Shown piece after piece: positions 5,307 through 6,447 of a stretch of DNA of 6,447 nucleotides. The DNA is from JAFGGG01 sp964634205 (GTDB lineage: Bacteria; Spirochaetota; Spirochaetia; SZUA-6; RPPD01), in NCBI GenBank assembly GCA_964634205.1, contig CAZWKE010000076.1, positions 1 through 6,447 on the forward strand, given 5' to 3'. Every line of letters starts with the position of its first letter. Position 1 is the stretch's first letter. The position numbers and the translations under genes were made by a program. Under the pieces are notes generated by a model. That model was given only the letters and a program-made list of their open reading frames with translations, was not told the DNA's origin and did no database searches.

Positions 5307-6447
5307 TTGAAAAATGATCCGCTGACCCCTTATGGAAACAAACCGATGGTAACACCGATCGTGTCCGCCGTGAATTACCAATATACTTCCTTTGAAGTAT
5401 TACGGCAGATTACGGAGGGCGAGATAGACGGCTACACCTACCATCGTGACGACAATCCGACGGTGAGGACCGTCGAAGGAAAGATTGCCGCGCTGGAGGG
5501 CGCAAAGGACTGCGTAATCAGTACCACCGGTATGGCGGCAGCCACGATGACCTTTTTGACCTTTTTACAAAAAGGAGACCATCTCATTACGTTCCATGAT
5601 ATCTATGGGGCCAATTACAAGGTTTCATTGATCCTGGAAAAATTCGGCGTGGAAATAACCTGGCTGAACGCCTGGGATTACCGGCAGGCACGGGATGAGA
5701 TAAAGGAAAATACCAAGATGATTTTCTGTGAAACCCCCAGTAACCCCCTGATAAAAGTAATCGATATCGAATACCTGCGGGAACTGGCAAAGCGGGTGAA
5801 CGCCCTGTTGGTTGTGGATAATACCTTTGCCACCCCCTATCATCAGAAGCCATTGGAACTGGGGGCCGATCTTGTGATACACAGCGCCACAAAGGCCCTG
5901 GGCGGGCATAATGATCTCATGGCGGGGGCCATTGCGTGCGGGGCAAAAGACTACTATGACAAGCTCTGGTTTACCCGGCAGGCAATCGGCACCACGCTGG
6001 ACGCGTTTTCCGCTTCCTTACTTGAACGCGGATTAAAAACCTTTGAAATTCGCGCCCGGAAGATGGCGGAAAACGCCATGGAAATCGCCGGCTTTTTACA
6101 AAATCATCCCAAAATAAAAAACGTCTATTATCCCGGGTTGGAAACGGACAGCGGACATAAAACCGCCGTAAAACAGATGAAACACGGGTTCGGCGGAATG
6201 CTGGCCTTTGATGTGGGAGAATCACAGGAAGAGGCAAAACGCTTTGTGGAAAACCTGCAGATAATAATCCACGCGGTGAGTTTGGGGTGTACCGAAACCC
6301 TTGTTTGCCTGCCCGTACTGACCACAATGCTGTATATGCCCCCGGAACGCAGAACAAGTTTCGGTGTCAAACCCAATACGGTAAGGCTTTCGGCCGGTAT
6401 AGAAAACACACAATCCCTGTTGGAAGATTTAAAACAGGCCCTGGAGA
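5307..6447 (+). CDS. PLP-dependent Cys/Met metabolism enzyme (cystathionine gamma-synthase/lyase, methionine gamma-lyase family), 3' end cut
   Basis: 380 codons are visible from the TTG at 5307 (384 from the ATG at 5295), with no stop before the window edge. Full members have about 380-400 residues, so only a short tail is missing. It is a fold-type I PLP enzyme. PLP-lysine K196 sits in HSATKALGGHND. Phosphate-binding Y45 and R47 come from the partner subunit (YHRDDNPT), with G75-M76 in TTGMAA. The ring-stacking Y100, D171 in VVDNTFATP for the pyridine nitrogen, S193/T195, and substrate-carboxylate R360 in VRLSAGIE are all present. The family catalyses gamma- or beta-elimination and replacement on Cys, Met, cystathionine or acyl-homoserine. 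The length argues against the longer O-acetylhomoserine sulfhydrylases. Ala102 stands where methionine gamma-lyase has its characteristic Cys. The usual MTH after SLG-x-x-E is TTM here (Met341 for His). The substrate therefore stays open. It is divergent from the TetR operon. Confidence 0.9.
   Translation, partial: MKNDPLTPYGNKPMVTPIVSAVNYQYTSFEVLRQITEGEIDGYTYHRDDNPTVRTVEGKIAALEGAKDCVISTTGMAAATMTFLTFLQKGDHLITFHDIYGANYKVSLILEKFGVEITWLNAWDYRQARDEIKENTKMIFCETPSNPLIKVIDIEYLRELAKRVNALLVVDNTFATPYHQKPLELGADLVIHSATKALGGHNDLMAGAIACGAKDYYDKLWFTRQAIGTTLDAFSASLLERGLKTFEIRARKMAENAMEIAGFLQNHPKIKNVYYPGLETDSGHKTAVKQMKHGFGGMLAFDVGESQEEAKRFVENLQIIIHAVSLGCTETLVCLPVLTTMLYMPPERRTSFGVKPNTVRLSAGIENTQSLLEDLKQALE

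Noticed and set aside
5971..6409. Minus-strand open frames of 63-128 codons opposite the PLP enzyme
   Set aside because: They are shadows of a strongly conserved plus-strand enzyme. Arg/Pro-rich, Cys-containing translations are typical of antisense frames.

Overview
The window looks like a chromosomal segment of a diderm (Gram-negative-type) bacterium. One gene encodes an outer-membrane beta-barrel ending in Phe, and two products carry Sec signal peptides. The intergenic region holds textbook sigma70-type promoters (TTGACA/TATAAT), which argues against Bacteroidota. The phylum cannot be fixed from this sequence; a spirochaete or another moderate-GC diderm lineage would fit. No rRNA, tRNA, CRISPR array or mobile element was seen.

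Layout. (1) Positions 1-81 are non-coding or the tail of something outside the window, with a GC-rich hairpin at 31-63 that might end the leftward transcript. (2) Positions 82-5073 hold four tightly packed minus-strand genes, transcribed right to left in this order: a TetR-family regulator, a 12-TM RND/MMPL-type inner-membrane transporter, a periplasmic LolA-like protein (outer membrane lipoprotein-sorting protein family), and a DUF1302-like outer-membrane beta-barrel. Gaps are 35, 1 and 12 nt, so this is very probably one operon. (3) Positions 5074-5306 form a divergent control region. It has a perfect-consensus promoter for the regulator operon with an inverted repeat inside its spacer, a second promoter facing the other way, and several short palindromes. 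(4) From 5307 to the right edge runs a plus-strand Cys/Met-metabolism PLP enzyme (cystathionine gamma-synthase/lyase, methionine gamma-lyase family), cut by the window end a few residues before its expected stop.

How the genes may work together. Transporter, LolA-like carrier and barrel cover the inner membrane, periplasm and outer membrane. No membrane-fusion protein or TolC is present. The parts therefore suggest movement of a lipid or other hydrophobic molecule across the envelope rather than classical tripartite drug efflux. The TetR protein probably represses its own operon by binding inside the promoter, with release by an unknown ligand. The PLP enzyme shares the control region, but a functional link to the export operon is only inferred from position.
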